This document shows positions 48,068 through 60,900 of a stretch of 64,000 nucleotides of DNA, piece by piece. This stretch comes from Sphagnum compactum (lineage: Eukaryota; Bryophyta; Sphagnopsida; Sphagnales): assembly GCA_965153455.1 (NCBI GenBank), contig OZ234494.1, forward strand, positions 24,180,001 to 24,244,000. Reading direction: 5' to 3'. The position numbers and the translations under genes are program-made. The notes under the pieces were generated by a model. That model saw only the letters and a list, made by a program, of their open reading frames with translations. It was not told the origin of the DNA and did not search any database. Positions within the stretch are counted from its first letter, which is position 1. Each line of letters opens with the position of its first letter.

Positions 48068-48627
48068 CCTTGACACTACATCCCCCATCTTTTTTTTATG
48101 CTACAATTTTTTTTAAAAATTTCACCACATTCAAATGGGTGTTGAATGATTCATGATAATTTTCAAGTGTAACTAATTTTGATGATACATAATACCTAAT
48201 GCCTCGTTCATCCCCACGTTATGAAAAATGTGTGTAACTTTTCCACTAATTTTGTGGCTATTTCCAAACATTGAAGCTTGACACCTTCTAAATTTAGTAA
48301 AAAAATTGGCCATGGTCACATAACATTTCACCTTTGTTTTATAATCATGAATTTGTGCCCAAATTTGGTTTGTGATGCGAAGTGATCAATGCCATTATTG
48401 AAATTCGTGATCCATTTCATCAAAATTGTTTCATGAATGCTTTCCAAAAAAAATTGAAAATATAAAAATGAATTAGATTTGAAAATAATCAAAGGATCTG
48501 AAAAAACCTCATTTGTAATTTTTCCTAAGTCAATTCAATTGCTTGCATCAAATCAATGACAAAAGGTCCTAGGCTTGTGCAAGTTTAATCTTCATGACAT
48601 TTATAAAAGGATTCAATCAAAGTTCAC

Positions 48628-50980
48628 ACTATGAAAAAATAAGGGGTTTAATTTGCAATTGCACTTGCAATTGGATTTTTTAATTATAATGACCACTTGC
48701 AACTCACGGTATTTGTACGGCGCAAGTGGTATTGGACACGTTGTAATATTTGCACAAGACATATCTCATTGTATATGGAAATTTATATTTATTAAAAATA
48801 TGTGCAACTTTGTGCAACTAAATACAATTATGTTGTAACTAGGGTGTCCATGTAGGTTTCACATGCAAAATATTTGTGAATGAACAAAATGGTTATGTGG
48901 CTTTTCATTCATCCATTGATGAGTGAAATTTACTAATGTCCATTACAACCACATTGCAACTAATGCATTATTGGAAAATTGTCTTGCAACTAATGAACTT
49001 TGTCAATAGTATTATGTTACAACTTGAATTCAATTAGTGTAATTTAAATTACAACTTATCGATTTGTTGATGAAACTAATTGTTGTGCCTATTATAATTT
49101 GCAATGATAATTTTGCATTATGAAACACATTACATAAGTCCATTGCATAAACAATGACAAACATCTTGATTCAATAATACATTGTTTGTATTAAATTCAA
49201 CGTTGGAACATACAATATTTGTATGAGCATTTTGTGATTCATGGTCCTTTCCAATGATATGTACTTTATTTACATCCCTAGTGCTAAATTAAAACATGTT
49301 AAAATTATTGCTATCAAATATCGTATTTAATATCTATTGTTATCTAATGTTTAAAATATTCATTTTGTTTCTATTCAAAAGTTCAATTATATTTTGATAG
49401 TTGCATGGAATGTTACTTGCACATCAATGTAAAAATTACCTCATTGCAATGTGAAAGTTTTTGTTCATATTTTAAATATAAATATGAATCTTCTACAATT
49501 ATAGTGTAATTAACAAGAAATGTACATATAATCTATAACTATTAAGTAACTAACAAGCAACATACATACATTGTCATGATTATCATTGAAATGCAATATA
49601 AACAACATATATGTTGTAGCCATACAATGATTAAATTGCAAGTTTTACATTTACAAATAAGCATTTAAAGTCAAAGTAAGGTTTCATCAACAAAATTAGA
49701 GTACATTGATTTTGAATTTTCTCCCATGTAAATGTGAACTTAGCTTCACATTCGTTAACAAATAAGTCTATCGAGCTTGGATGTTTTGGACTTGCACCAT
49801 TAAAGTTCACAATCATAAATGCATAAAATAACATGGGTGTTGAAATTGAATATTTCTACTCATTACACCCAAAAATTAGAAGCTTTTATAATTTCACATA
49901 ATCATCAATAATAAGACTGATATCAATTAATAGAAAACAAACAAGCAAAATCTTGCTCAAATAAAGAAATGAACAAAAGAAAATTAACGTTTTCACTCCA
50001 TGCTATCAAAGATTTTTTTTTTAAACTTGAAATTTTTATTTTCTCAACTAAAAGCTAAAAATGCAAAAGAATGTTATGTAGCATGTTTCCTAGTTGTTTC
50101 ATAAGAAACCAACAAGCTTAAAAAAAAATCATCTCCTTATTCAACTTTTATAAATTCTTTGACAATGAACACAAATGCATAATAACTGTAGATGTAAATT
50201 TCAAGGTTTATTAAAACCTACAACCATGTGTCACATGGCCTTGCATACCCCACACAAATTTGAAAGTTGAAATTTACATGGGTAGCTAAACATTTAATTA
50301 TACATTAGTTGCAAGGATATATAGTTACACGGCAATTTAGTTTTGGCGGACCCAATTTTTCATAGTATAAGCTATAAAAGATTAAAGTTTATTATGGAAT
50401 ATTTACATGTACAAGTTAGTGACATTGGTAATACAATGTATACATTGCTTCAATTTCATTTTAGGACTACACTTTTAATTAATCATATTATCAATAAGTG
50501 ATGTGATATTTTTTATGCATTGGAATAGAATTGATGGCTAGTCATATCATAGATGAATTATAATTTCTACAATAATGGAGCAATAGTTCTTATATAGTGA
50601 AACCTAATTATATGACTAGTTGCAAAAAAATGTTAGTTAGTGATTGCAGTGGTGATAATGCTCACATGGGGCATGACTATACACATCAAGGTTGTACACC
50701 AATTACAATTTAGTTGTTTTCAATGACTTTTGTGCAACTTGCTCACAAAGTTAAAATATGTTGACCATCAATGTATATACAAGGCATATTCAAATCATAT
50801 AGGGGTTCATTTTGGAACTAATATGTAACCACTATAGAACTTGTGGATTTTTGACATGTCATTTTATTTTTAAAATGCCATGTATTTCCATGGAATAAAT
50901 GTAATGTAACTGCACATTAGTTGCACTAGACAATTAATTAGAAGGTATTGAGGTTTCCATGGAAACAATTTTTCATAGTG
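48628..50980. mobile_element. CACTA-like (En/Spm) element, non-autonomous, about 2.35 kb
   Basis: The left end is CACTATGAAAAAATAAGGGG. The right end reverse complement is CACTATGAAAAATTG. They are inverted and resemble plant CACTA termini. Subterminal zones hold many ttgcaact/agttgcaa words in both orientations (for example near 48660, 48700, 48830, 48955, 48985 on the left and 50305, 50735, 50910 on the right), as in the transposase-binding subterminal repeats of this superfamily. Flanking trinucleotides are TCA and TTA, an imperfect target duplication. A further TACTATGAAAAATTGGG copy at about 50349-50365 (inverted) could be a nested or alternative end. No transposase frame lies inside. 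Confidence 0.6.
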
Positions 50981-51393
50981 TTAGAAGAATTTCAACATTA
51001 TTTAAATGTTCCAACTTGGATGTAACAATTCGGATTGTAAGATTGTCCAATGTGAGGTTCAATAACAAAGAACAATATTCTTGCAAGATTCATCTAAATG
51101 GGTTCAACATAGAGACTTGATGGGTTTTGACATCATTCAAGATCTTCAAACCTTTTTTTCCATGATCTCCCCAAGTGTAGCTAATTCTAAATGTCTTTTT
51201 GAAGATCTAAAAAAATATTTTAAAGTGATTGCATGATCATTTCGAGGTGATTGACAATGGGGAAAACAAAGAGGGTTTGGATAGTTAGATGTGTTAGATG
51301 CACCATGTAGTGAATGCTAGTATAAATGAAGCAAACTAAGATTAGATTTGGACCGTAACACTTGTGTGAGAACCTTCAAATACATCAGCCCCG

Positions 51394-51743
51394 TTAACAC
51401 CAAAAAATCAATGCCTTGAGAATGACACTAGGGTTCAAAATATTATTTCCATTGATGAAAATTGCTTGCATAATCATCATAGTCAAGTTGGCTACATTAG
51501 AACCATCCACTACATGTTCCAAGGATAACAAAATGGGAATCCTTGTCCAATTTTGAATGGTGTATGCATGAATTGACAACCATGGTTAAACCCATTTAAA
51601 GTAACCTCATCACAAAACAAAATAAATGCATTAGTTATATATCCTTTGAAAAGTTTAGTAGCTTGCATGACAATGGTATGTAGAGCTTCGGCTCCTGAGG
51701 GGGACACTAGTAGAAAATACACGAGTAAAAATATAGGGTACAA
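51394..51743 (-). pseudogene. Possible transposase RNase H-fold remnant (hAT-like)
   Basis: Two overlapping minus-strand frames, connected by a frameshift, read DEVTLNG followed by a His-containing segment, then IQNWTRIPILLSLEHVVDG and NLTMMIMQAI. The order DEVT, H-Y, W-R-P-I-L-L, NLT resembles hAT-type or ZMYM-like transposon-derived proteins I know from plants, but I cannot verify it. Frameshifts and flanking stops make it a pseudogene at best. Confidence 0.3.
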
Positions 51744-51749
51744 CTTTTC

Positions 51750-54040
51750 AAATAATTAATTTAATTATAATATATGGTATATAATAATGTAAAATAACGA
51801 ATTATAATTAATATAAGGTGGCTTTAATATGTACACATTTGGAAATTAAATAATATTAAAGTGATAAAAAATAGGTTGGACAATTATCTAATACCCTCCT
51901 TCCCCGCCCCCAATGGTCATTTGACACACATAGATTCCAAACTTTACACATTGTGTCCCCCTTGGGCTTCGGCTATATATATGTCCTAACTTACATTATC
52001 GTATCAATGTATTTTTGGATATTGTTTCATTTTTAGCAAATCAAGAAGACACTTCATGTGCTAAACAATTATCATGGGTCTATTGGTTTAAAAGTACAAA
52101 ATGACAACATATTGGGAAAGTTTCTTATTGTTAGGTGGCATATTTTGATTAATTACAAGTTGGAAACAAAAATCCATGAAGGATTTGGGTAGACAAAATT
52201 TCATTTTTGACATGTGTACACTTATTATTTTCATAGAACTCCCTATTTTTCACCCTTGGCATAGTAGAAAGAACTTCCTTCCTCCTAGTAAAAAATAAAA
52301 AATATTATTGCCATGGTGTTGACTAGACCTCCATTATATTTTGTGCTACAGCAAAGTATGAAGTTTGCAAATAAAATTCTTTCTTTACCTTCAACTTTGG
52401 AATAAACTTTGCACTTGACAAAAGTCACTAGACCATCTTCATTGATCAAAGCCTCTACCCATGGCAATCTTGTTGCCTAAACACCTTGGGATTTCCAACC
52501 AAGTTCATATTTTCATTGGTTCATAATGAATTTTGGGGGTTCAAGTTCCTATACTCCAAATCCATATGTTGTAGCAACAACATTCCTTAACAAATCAATG
52601 TTGAGATTAACGAAACATTCATGACAATATTAGGGGGAGAAAGTTCAAGGCAAGAAGCATTGAACCAAACAAGGCCTAAAGATGACAATTCTAAGAAAAA
52701 ATTGCATTCGGAGTTGCCATCAAGCTTTAGCCTACCAACCTTTGCAAAATTCTACCTCCATTCAATTTGACAAAAATTGAAGAAAAAATTGACAAAAAAG
52801 ACAACAAACTCAACAATACACATTTGGAATCACCATCAAGCTTTGACATCCCATGACTTTGCAAAAACCCACCTCCATCCATAATGTTGGACTTTGGAAT
52901 GTTGAAGCTCCAATGTGCACACAAAATATAAGTCTTGACTCTATGCAAATTACTAAGTTCCAAGAACTTCCAATGCCTTGCATTCATTATTTAATCACCC
53001 ACAAGATTAGAAGTTATAACTATCATTCACGAAACCCTAATGCTCACTGCTCAAGCTTGTTGTTTCACGAATCAAACAAAAACTCTTGTGCTACAATGAA
53101 CTATGTACACATTATAAATTTGTGAACACAAAACTAGTTAGCACCCACAACTAGATGATAGGTTCACCATTAGGTCTATAACCCTAGTCCACAACTACAA
53201 TCATAGGATAATTTTTTTTAATGAATCCAATGGCCATGATTGTATCAAAATGTAACAACCTAATTGGCCTCTACATTGAATTTTATGTGAACTACACCTT
53301 CGCACACATGAACTATTTAGCAACCTCCTTTTTACACTCGTAGCCATTTGGCAATTTGACCCATTAAGGTTTTTTACTTTTTGTGGCATTAATGAATGTC
53401 TAGGTGAGCTAGCTAGTGATAATAGCTTTTAAATTAAGAAAATCTCACTTTAAAAAATAAAAATCCTTTGGGGAGGTCAAAACCCTAAACCCTAGACCCT
53501 TTTTTTTGGGTTGCTTTTTGATGAAATCTCACAAAAAGGAAAAAACACTCCTACACTACAAGTCAGTTCATGGTAACCTTGCCTTGGACCCTTGTTGAAA
53601 ATGGGCCATTTTCTCTCAATAAGGGGCCAACATTGGTAATCTAGACAAGAGTCCTAAATGGTTGAAAGTCCACAACCAAAGTGGATCCAATGTAGCAACA
53701 GTCCATCCATGATGATAATAAGTATTAAGTATATATAATGATCAATGTGCACATATGTGAGTGTAAAAAAAACTATGACAAATTACAAAGCATCCATGCC
53801 TGGCTCTGCTTTCACTCATTTTTGGGAGGATGTTCTGAATGCTTTGCTTTACTTTTTGCCAGGTTACCCTTTTTCCTGCTGTCTGCGCTCATTTGTCTCA
53901 AACAAAATTCTCTTGCAGGGCAGCAGCAGCTATGGCTGCTGGGCCTACTTTGTCTTTGCTCTTGAACATGCAGGCTTTTTTGTAAGTCTCTATAGTAAAG
54001 GTCAAGTTGTGATGACAAAAAAATTCAATGAAAAATGTTA
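51750..54040. other. Spacer, no gene recognised
   Basis: Apart from the duplication at 52705-52936, nothing recognisable is present. The open frame at 53745-54230 (plus) runs through a CA microsatellite and has no motif. Confidence 0.45.
52705..52936. repeat. Diverged 116-bp tandem duplication
   Basis: cattcggagttgccatcaag (52705) recurs as catttggaatcaccatcaag (52821). Each is followed by ctttgcaaaa and then acctccatcca-like sequence. Confidence 0.75.
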
Positions 54041-54047
54041 TCAAAAT

Positions 54048-54106
54048 CACACACACACACACACACACACACACAAGAAAGAGTCAGAAAGAGTCAGAAA
54101 GAGTGG
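54048..54106. repeat. (CA)n microsatellite and short agaaagagtc repeats
   Basis: About 14 CA dinucleotides (54048-54075) are followed by head-to-tail copies of agaaagagtc. Confidence 0.95.
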
Positions 54107-54560
54107 TGTCAGTCCAGAGTTGTGGTGTCAGTCACACAGTTTGGGGGGAGCACCATGCCTTTTCAGAAGGCAGAAGTGGTTGCACCAATTTTCTCCAATT
54201 CCTTGGGCAGTGACAACTCTTTTGAAGTGAGACAACCAGTGGGGATGACAAATACTACTGTCACTCCATACGGGTGCTTTCTCCCTTTCCTTCTGGGGTC
54301 CTTTCAGTTCATGACAGTGGTGGTTTCTTCAAGTTTAGCAAATGTATCTGCTTACACTTTGTTGCTTCATGCACTAAGACTTGATTTGATCAGACTCATA
54401 TATTCTTATGTCTTACGGTCCACCAGACAGACCACCCAGAACAACAGAGTTTGGAATACCTTCTTAAATTACTCTCTTTTTTTTTCACTTCATGTATTGA
54501 TTCCACCTAACCACAACAATTTTTTGCAGGCATTTCCATACTAGATGAGCTGATATTTAC

Positions 54561-54583
54561 TAATAATAATAATAATAATAATA
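54561..54583. repeat. (TAA)n microsatellite
   Basis: About eight perfect TAA/AAT triplets. Confidence 0.95.
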
Positions 54584-54737
54584 CGAGTGCAAGCATTTTG
54601 CTTACCAGACTTTGCTAATTGATGTTATATTTTGTGTGGGTGTGTCAATCAATAGTCCAAAACCAGATTCAGAACAAAGTTTGAACTCAACCTGTTGCTT
54701 CTTCAAGTCCTTGTAGACAGCCCTTGGCTCTGCCTCA

Positions 54738-54804
54738 GGCAGGCGCTTACTTCAGGTACATAAGCGTCATCCTGGGAACGTCCCACTATTTGGGCGTTAT
54801 ACCA
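54738..54804. repeat. Hairpin repeat family, copy A
   Basis: Contains ggcgcttacttcagg, then gggaacgtccc and gggcgttata, in the order also seen at 56189-56285 and 57701-57786. It is the most diverged copy, and part of the left arm appears rearranged. Confidence 0.5.
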
Positions 54805-54846
54805 ATTTTTGTTTCCTGTGGGCACAAATGAAAAGAATTCATTGCA

Positions 54847-54980
54847 AAGAAGAACACAACAAAACAAACACTAATTTCACAACTCAAGAGGGGGAAAAAA
54901 CAAATGAAACCCGAAGAAGAACACAACAAAACAAACAATAATTTCACAACTCAAGAGGGACAAAAACAAATCAAACTGCA
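54847..54980. repeat. 67-bp tandem duplication
   Basis: gaagaacacaacaaaacaaa at 54849 recurs at 54916, both followed by taatttcacaactcaagagg. The two copies are nearly identical. Confidence 0.95.
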
Positions 54981-54999
54981 GAAAGTGTGATGGAAAATG

Positions 55000-56180
55000 T
55001 GACCCTCTCATTTTGAATCTTCAACAATTTTGTGGCCTGCAGGAAGAAGATATGGCATATTAGGTTAGTGACCCCACATGCCTCCTGCAAAGAATTATTA
55101 AAGATTGTAATAATAACATTAGGACTGTACAACACCAGTATGTATTCATTCAGTAGCTGGGGTGTTCTCAGGTCTGCAAAGGCAGGCATGACTTTGCTGC
55201 CCTTTAGTGAAACCCTACAGGTACCAGTAACCAGTTGTGTCTCTTGGTGAGACAAGGCACTCAGATTTGAACCCCTCACCACCACAAAACAAATTTTTCT
55301 TGGACTGAAGTTGCTGCCCAAAAGCTGAGCTTGTTGTCTGGGTTGATTAATGCCCAACATTTATGAGAAATTTTTAAAAAAAATTATCAATGTTCATAGC
55401 AAACTTACAAATTCAACAAACAGACTCAAAATTTATTATGCCCATTGCCCACCCACAAAGTAGTGCATCCTACACAAGAAAATGTTGGATTATAAATGGA
55501 CTTTTTCTCCTCCTGAACAATTTGTGTTTTGCTTCTCATGATTAATGGGTGAATGTCTGAAGCCTGAATTGACACCAATTAAGTACAGTGTCAGGGGGAG
55601 CTCATATTTAATGTTCATGACAGCACCTTCAATAAGCACAAACTGACAAATTTTTTGTATAATTTTTAATCCCCTTGGAACTCCTCATTGCTAGGCTTCA
55701 ATTGTGCACAGGCTAGCTAGCTACTAACTAGGTGGTACATCATAAGCATTCCCAGTCTCCCAGCCCATCAAGTTCCCAATCCCACACTTCTTCTGAGTAG
55801 TAGGCTAATAAGTGTAATAAAACTGATAATACCACTATTGTCTATCATTGTTTGTAGATAGATTCTGATTCAAAGTCTGGGTACCCATAACTTGGTGGGA
55901 ACACATTGGGAACATTAAAATCCAAAAAAAACCCCAAAGTTCCCCTTCTTCTCCCAAAAGGAAAAAAGGTGGGGGGAGGCCTCTTGGCTCTTGGATATTC
56001 TTAACTCTGTTTTGTCACCCATTTTTGCCTTTCACTTATTGGATACATAACAACACACCAGCAGAAAATTTCTAGCATATCTAGAGGGCACATTACCAAG
56101 AGCTTGGATGAAAACTTTTCATCCATCAACCACATGGTGTTTTGAAAAGTGAAATGCCTGTTTCGAGAGACATGTATCAG
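55000..56180. other. Spacer, no gene recognised
   Basis: No motif-bearing frame. The minus-strand open frame at 54971-55360 overlaps the 67-bp repeat and is not supported. Confidence 0.4.
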
Positions 56181-56188
56181 CCGAGTGA

Positions 56189-56285
56189 GGCGTTCCCAAT
56201 GTATGTGCCTGCCTCTCTTGGCTCTGACTGGGGTGGGTGCTTATTATTTCAGGAATGCCCTGCTTCTGGGGCGTTATCCTACTCC
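56189..56285. repeat. Hairpin repeat family, copy B
   Basis: ggcgttcccaatgtatgtgc and ggtgcttattatttcaggaa are imperfect inverted arms around a pyrimidine-rich loop. They are followed by ctgcttctggggcgttatcc, shared with copy C. Confidence 0.6.
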
Positions 56286-56497
56286 AATTGTACTCTGCAC
56301 TCATTGTGAGTGCAAGGAGTGAAGCTTCATCATTTCTAAGTTGTAATGTAAAAAGGCTATCTATCTCCTGTGAGACACCCTTTTTGCAGGCTTGTGTGTC
56401 ATGGTGAGTTGATAGATAAGTAAACTGGTAATGGGTTTTGACAGGTTTTTAAGTTATGGTTTCCTCAGCAGAGGAAAATGTCATTGGGGGGATGGAT

Positions 56498-56521
56498 GCA
56501 AGCAAGCAAGCAAGCAAGCAA
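56498..56521. repeat. (GCAA)n microsatellite
   Basis: Six perfect gcaa/aagc tetranucleotides. Confidence 0.95.
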
Positions 56522-57196
56522 AGAAAGCAGGACTTTATTGGGTTGACAGGAGCTTTCTCAGGAACACTAGGGACTGATACTCACTGATTGAGGAATTTTG
56601 CAGAGCAAGAGAACCAACCAAGTGATCCTTGGAGGATGGAGGTCCATGCAAAAAGCTGAAAGAAACATTGAATGAAGTAGATGAAAGGGTGGGTGACCAA
56701 AAAGCTCGCTCACAGAAATTTCTCTAATTTCTTTCTGTATTTGGAGAGCTTAGTATTTCTTTGAATTTCCATCTTAGAAAAGAGGAGAGATCTTACACCT
56801 ACTCCTTAAGAGTGGTAGGGATATTATGCCTATTATAGGTGTAGTATCCCACCCACTTTGAAACATTGTAGAGTAAGGACTGAAAATGGGGCCTAGGTTC
56901 AGGAGAGTACCACCTATGCCTCAAGGTTTTAGGAAGGGTAAAGGCCAGTGGTGTGAGAGGGACATTCCCAAAATGCAGTTTGGGAGTTTGGACTCAGGCA
57001 CTGTCTGGTCTTATTAAGGCCCTTAGTTTGGGAAGGTCCCCACCATGGGGCCTTACTGTTATGCATAATCTTCCTCCTGGGGGCTTCTAAGGCGCCCTGC
57101 AACTACTGCCTGCATAAGGTGTTTCTAGGATGGCAGATTTAACCTCGGTTAGTTTTGTACCTTGAGGAAGGGCAGCTTACATTGGTGGTACCTTGC

Positions 57197-57268
57197 AAAA
57201 CTCTGCTCGCTCGTCTGGACAAACTCTGCTTGCTCGTCTGGACAAACTCTGCTCGTCCGTCCGTCCGA
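57197..57268. repeat. 23-bp tandem repeat, three copies
   Basis: caaactctgct(c/t)gctcgtc recurs at 57197, 57220 and 57243. The last copy changes into gtccgtccgtccg. Confidence 0.9.
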
Positions 57269-57700
57269 CAGCCTCACAGCATTCCTAGGTGGACTGTCTC
57301 GTACATAAGAAAACTCAAGGTATGATTGGGTTCTGTGTTTGGGGCAATATGACAGACTCAAACTGCCATATCGTACCCAATTCTCGTTGTTCCCACTTTC
57401 TTCCCCTTTCAGGCTTTTGGCTTTTCCCTAGGTTCTTGGTGAACTTTTCCGAATCTCGTAAACCATGGGTTTTGTGATGTCATAGAGCCTAAAAATTCAT
57501 GGGGCATTACAAAAAAAATAAAACAACCATAAGAGTGAGCGTTCCATGTTTTGAAGTGTATCATATTAATTTTTTCTTTTTTTTCTTACTAATATGTAGT
57601 GGGTACTTGTTAGACACTCGCCATGTATCATAGAATAAACCAATTTTTTTTATAAAAAAAAACCTTTGGTGCTTTACATCAAGTAATGCCCTTCAAGCAC

Positions 57701-57786
57701 GATGTTCCCAAAATAAGCGCTTCTTGAGGTGGAGCTAGGGGCGCTTATTTCAGGAACGTTCTGCTCCTCCTCGGGTGTTACCCTAC
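57701..57786. repeat. Hairpin repeat family, copy C
   Basis: Clearest copy. GTTCCCAAAATAAGCGC (57704-57720) pairs with GCGCTTATTTCAGGAAC (57741-57757) with 15 of 17 bases complementary and a 20-nt loop, followed by ctgctcctcctcgggtgtta. It lies about 130 bp left of the long-armed element. Confidence 0.7.
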
Positions 57787-57915
57787 ATTGTAGCACTTCC
57801 CCTAATTATATTTGTTCATCTTCCCTCTTTTATTCTCCATCTATTTATTCATGCACACACTCTCTCTTTACATTGTCATCAACTATGCCATTCCTAGCTC
57901 TTTTGCCCCGATGCT

Positions 57916-60900
57916 ATTTCAACGACAAGTTGTAAATGCGTCGTTCGTTTCGAGGCGGCTTGGCATGGGTTTCCACACATGAGCAACGCAGGCCACAAAG
58001 CAAACTGACATGGAAACATGTCACGTTTTGGTGGCAGCTCTATGTTCATTTTGACCGGTCAAAAATCGCACACCACAAAACATGAGCCTTGAAACTTGAA
58101 CCTTGAAACCTACCACCCACTGAAACATGTCAAGTTTTAGCGAGCGGCCTAACACGCGTTTCGATGCCCAAACAACTCGAGCCCCTTAAACATATCCCCC
58201 TTGAAACATGTAACATTTTAAGAGCTATGTTTCGACCCCATGCACCCATCTTCCATGTTCCCCTATGCAATCCCCATCCATGCCCCATGACTCATCCATG
58301 AAGTTTTAGACCTTTTTCGACTTCACATTGTTGCTGTGTATTTTTCCACTGAACTCTAATGTTTTCATTGCCGCTCTTGCTTTAGAGATTTGCTTAGGGT
58401 TTTGATAATATAAAAAACTCATGGCAGCACTAAGGAACTTTGTCTTTTCACCCACACTAAATAGCTCATCATACCCTTATCTGCAACTTTTTTCACTTTC
58501 ATTTTTCCCTTCGAAGCACAACAATGTTGTGCATGAATAGTCTTAGGAATTAATAGCATGTCATTTGTTTTAGTCTAATGAATGCTTAATAATAAATATA
58601 CTGAATATTAACACTAGTCTTTAGCTACCACATTTTTAAACAAGGCGTTGCTCGTTTGCAATATTGCAGAAGTATCGCTTATAATTGATGGAACTTACTA
58701 TGTTGTGAACCAAAGGCTTGGAAAATATCCTACGAAACATCATACAACATGCTTACCAAAATTAAAGCTAATACTAAGGAACTACAAAACATGATAAAAA
58801 CATAAAAATTGACCTAAAACAGTGATCAAGTATATGATAGATGTCATGTTGCTTGTTTCTTATTTTGTTTTCTTTTAATTCATACACTCAATATTAATAG
58901 TGTTATTCCAAACGAGATACAGAAGTAGTATAGGGTTCCTTAAAACAAGCGGGTCTTTGCTAACAATATTACAAAAATATCTTTTACAATTGATGCATTA
59001 TAGTATGTTCCAAAACCTCACTTTTCAATGCCTACTACGAAAGATGATAAAAACATGTTTTCCAAAACTAAAGTTGATGCTAAAAAAATCCGAAACATGG
59101 TAGATGCAAGAACAAACGAAACCTAGGAAGAATGTGAATGAATATAGTAGACACGAATCTTTAACCTGAAGTGATGTTAAAACACTAATGATGAAAAATT
59201 TCAAACACACATATGTATCCGAAACATAGATATGGAATGAAGGTTGAACTAAATGATTGATGTGATTACGAATGCATATGTTAAAAATTAGACGTAAATG
59301 TGAATGTATTGCAATTGATCAATATGGTAAAAGTAATTGAGTACGACTTTGTTTCCTCCCATGAACTTTCCGAATGTGCAATAGGGAACAATGTTGAAGT
59401 TTGGATCACGAACAAAGGTACCATAATTTTCTATAAATTCTTCTTAATTTTGCGCTTTCTAGTCCCAATTAAAAAGATTACACTATAGTAGATGCCAAAT
59501 GCCTGGTGTTTCCACAATTTTCCCAACAAACATTGGTTTCTATTTCGAAAGTTCTTAAAACACAATATCAACCTCTCGCCAGGCCTCATTATCGCAAAAC
59601 ACCTTATCAAGCTTTAATTTCTTCTTCGTGTCCCCACTATTTCCTTCTAGTTTTTGGGAGTTGATGTTGGGGTTGTAACTCCTCTAGATGGGTACCCAAA
59701 TCTTTTGATGGTGAAGTTCTATCCGAAACGTTCGTATGTTTTGATTCCTCACTCTTTAGATCGTGATCTGAATGTAGAGACCCTGGCAGGTAAATGCATT
59801 CAAAGATGAGACATATGATACCACAAAAACAAGCTAATTAAAACTTACTAAAACATGGCAATGGACACCATCGGAACTTGGTTATCAGAAATCGTCAACT
59901 TTTATTCTAGGTTTTGTTGACTGTGAAAGTCGAAGCATGATCGCATCCATGAACGAGGGATGAAATTTTCGAAGACGTGTTTTGAAACATGATAGTTGTT
60001 GAAGAATTTTGTAATCTGCCATCAAAACATAAACTTACCTATTGGTATTGTGACATGTTTCACATGAACTGATACATGTTACTTTTCAATTGAACACTAA
60101 AAATTAGACTAATACTTTGCGAACGTTTTACGATTGCTAATTAAATATTGTCAAAATTTAAGGAAACATTACAATGTTGCAGATTCAAATAGGAAAGGTG
60201 TGATCCAATACCATTGTGTTGTGATTTTTCCCAAGTGATAGGTTTTGGCGAAGCAAGGCGTTTGAAAATCCTCTTTGGTTTCAAAACTTGTTTGACTGCT
60301 TGGCCTCCATGTCTCATGAGGTGTTTCTTACGGACAATAATGAATTCCTTTTGAACTTCATCGCGAATCTCCAAGGGCGGGGTTTTCTTTTTCTTGCACT
60401 TGTGTTTAGACGTTTGTACTAATTATAAAATTAATGTAGTCAAAAGGTGATTGCTCCTTGGCTTTGACAATGCATTCGCCTTCACCCTATATTCCAAAAT
60501 GTTTCCGCCCTTCACAAGATACACACTCTTTGCTACATTTCTTAATGGTGGGTACAACTTTGAGAAGATTCCCTTCGAAATCCACAACTTTGTCACACCC
60601 TTTTTTTGGAAACTCATTGATCTTCATCTTTGAATTTTTGCAATGACAATAAACACAAATAAACTCCTTCCTGTCCTCTTGATAATGATTATGGCATTCT
60701 TTAAGTAACCGCAACCACTCCTCACGAGTGTAGGTCTCCATGAAAATGGTTTTGTTTATTTTCACATTTTTTACTCTCATGTCTGTTGTTTTGCTCTCCA
60801 TGTTTCCTTTCTTCTATCAGGACTAATTCAATTTTTGTGCTAAGAACAATGGAAGATTGGAAGAAAAGAATTTTATGTTTAGATCCCCTTACGCTTGAGT

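Noticed and set aside
53745-54544. Overlapping plus-strand frames of 161 and 169 codons
   Set aside because: Both run through the CA microsatellite and pick up His-Thr repeats. There is no conserved domain.
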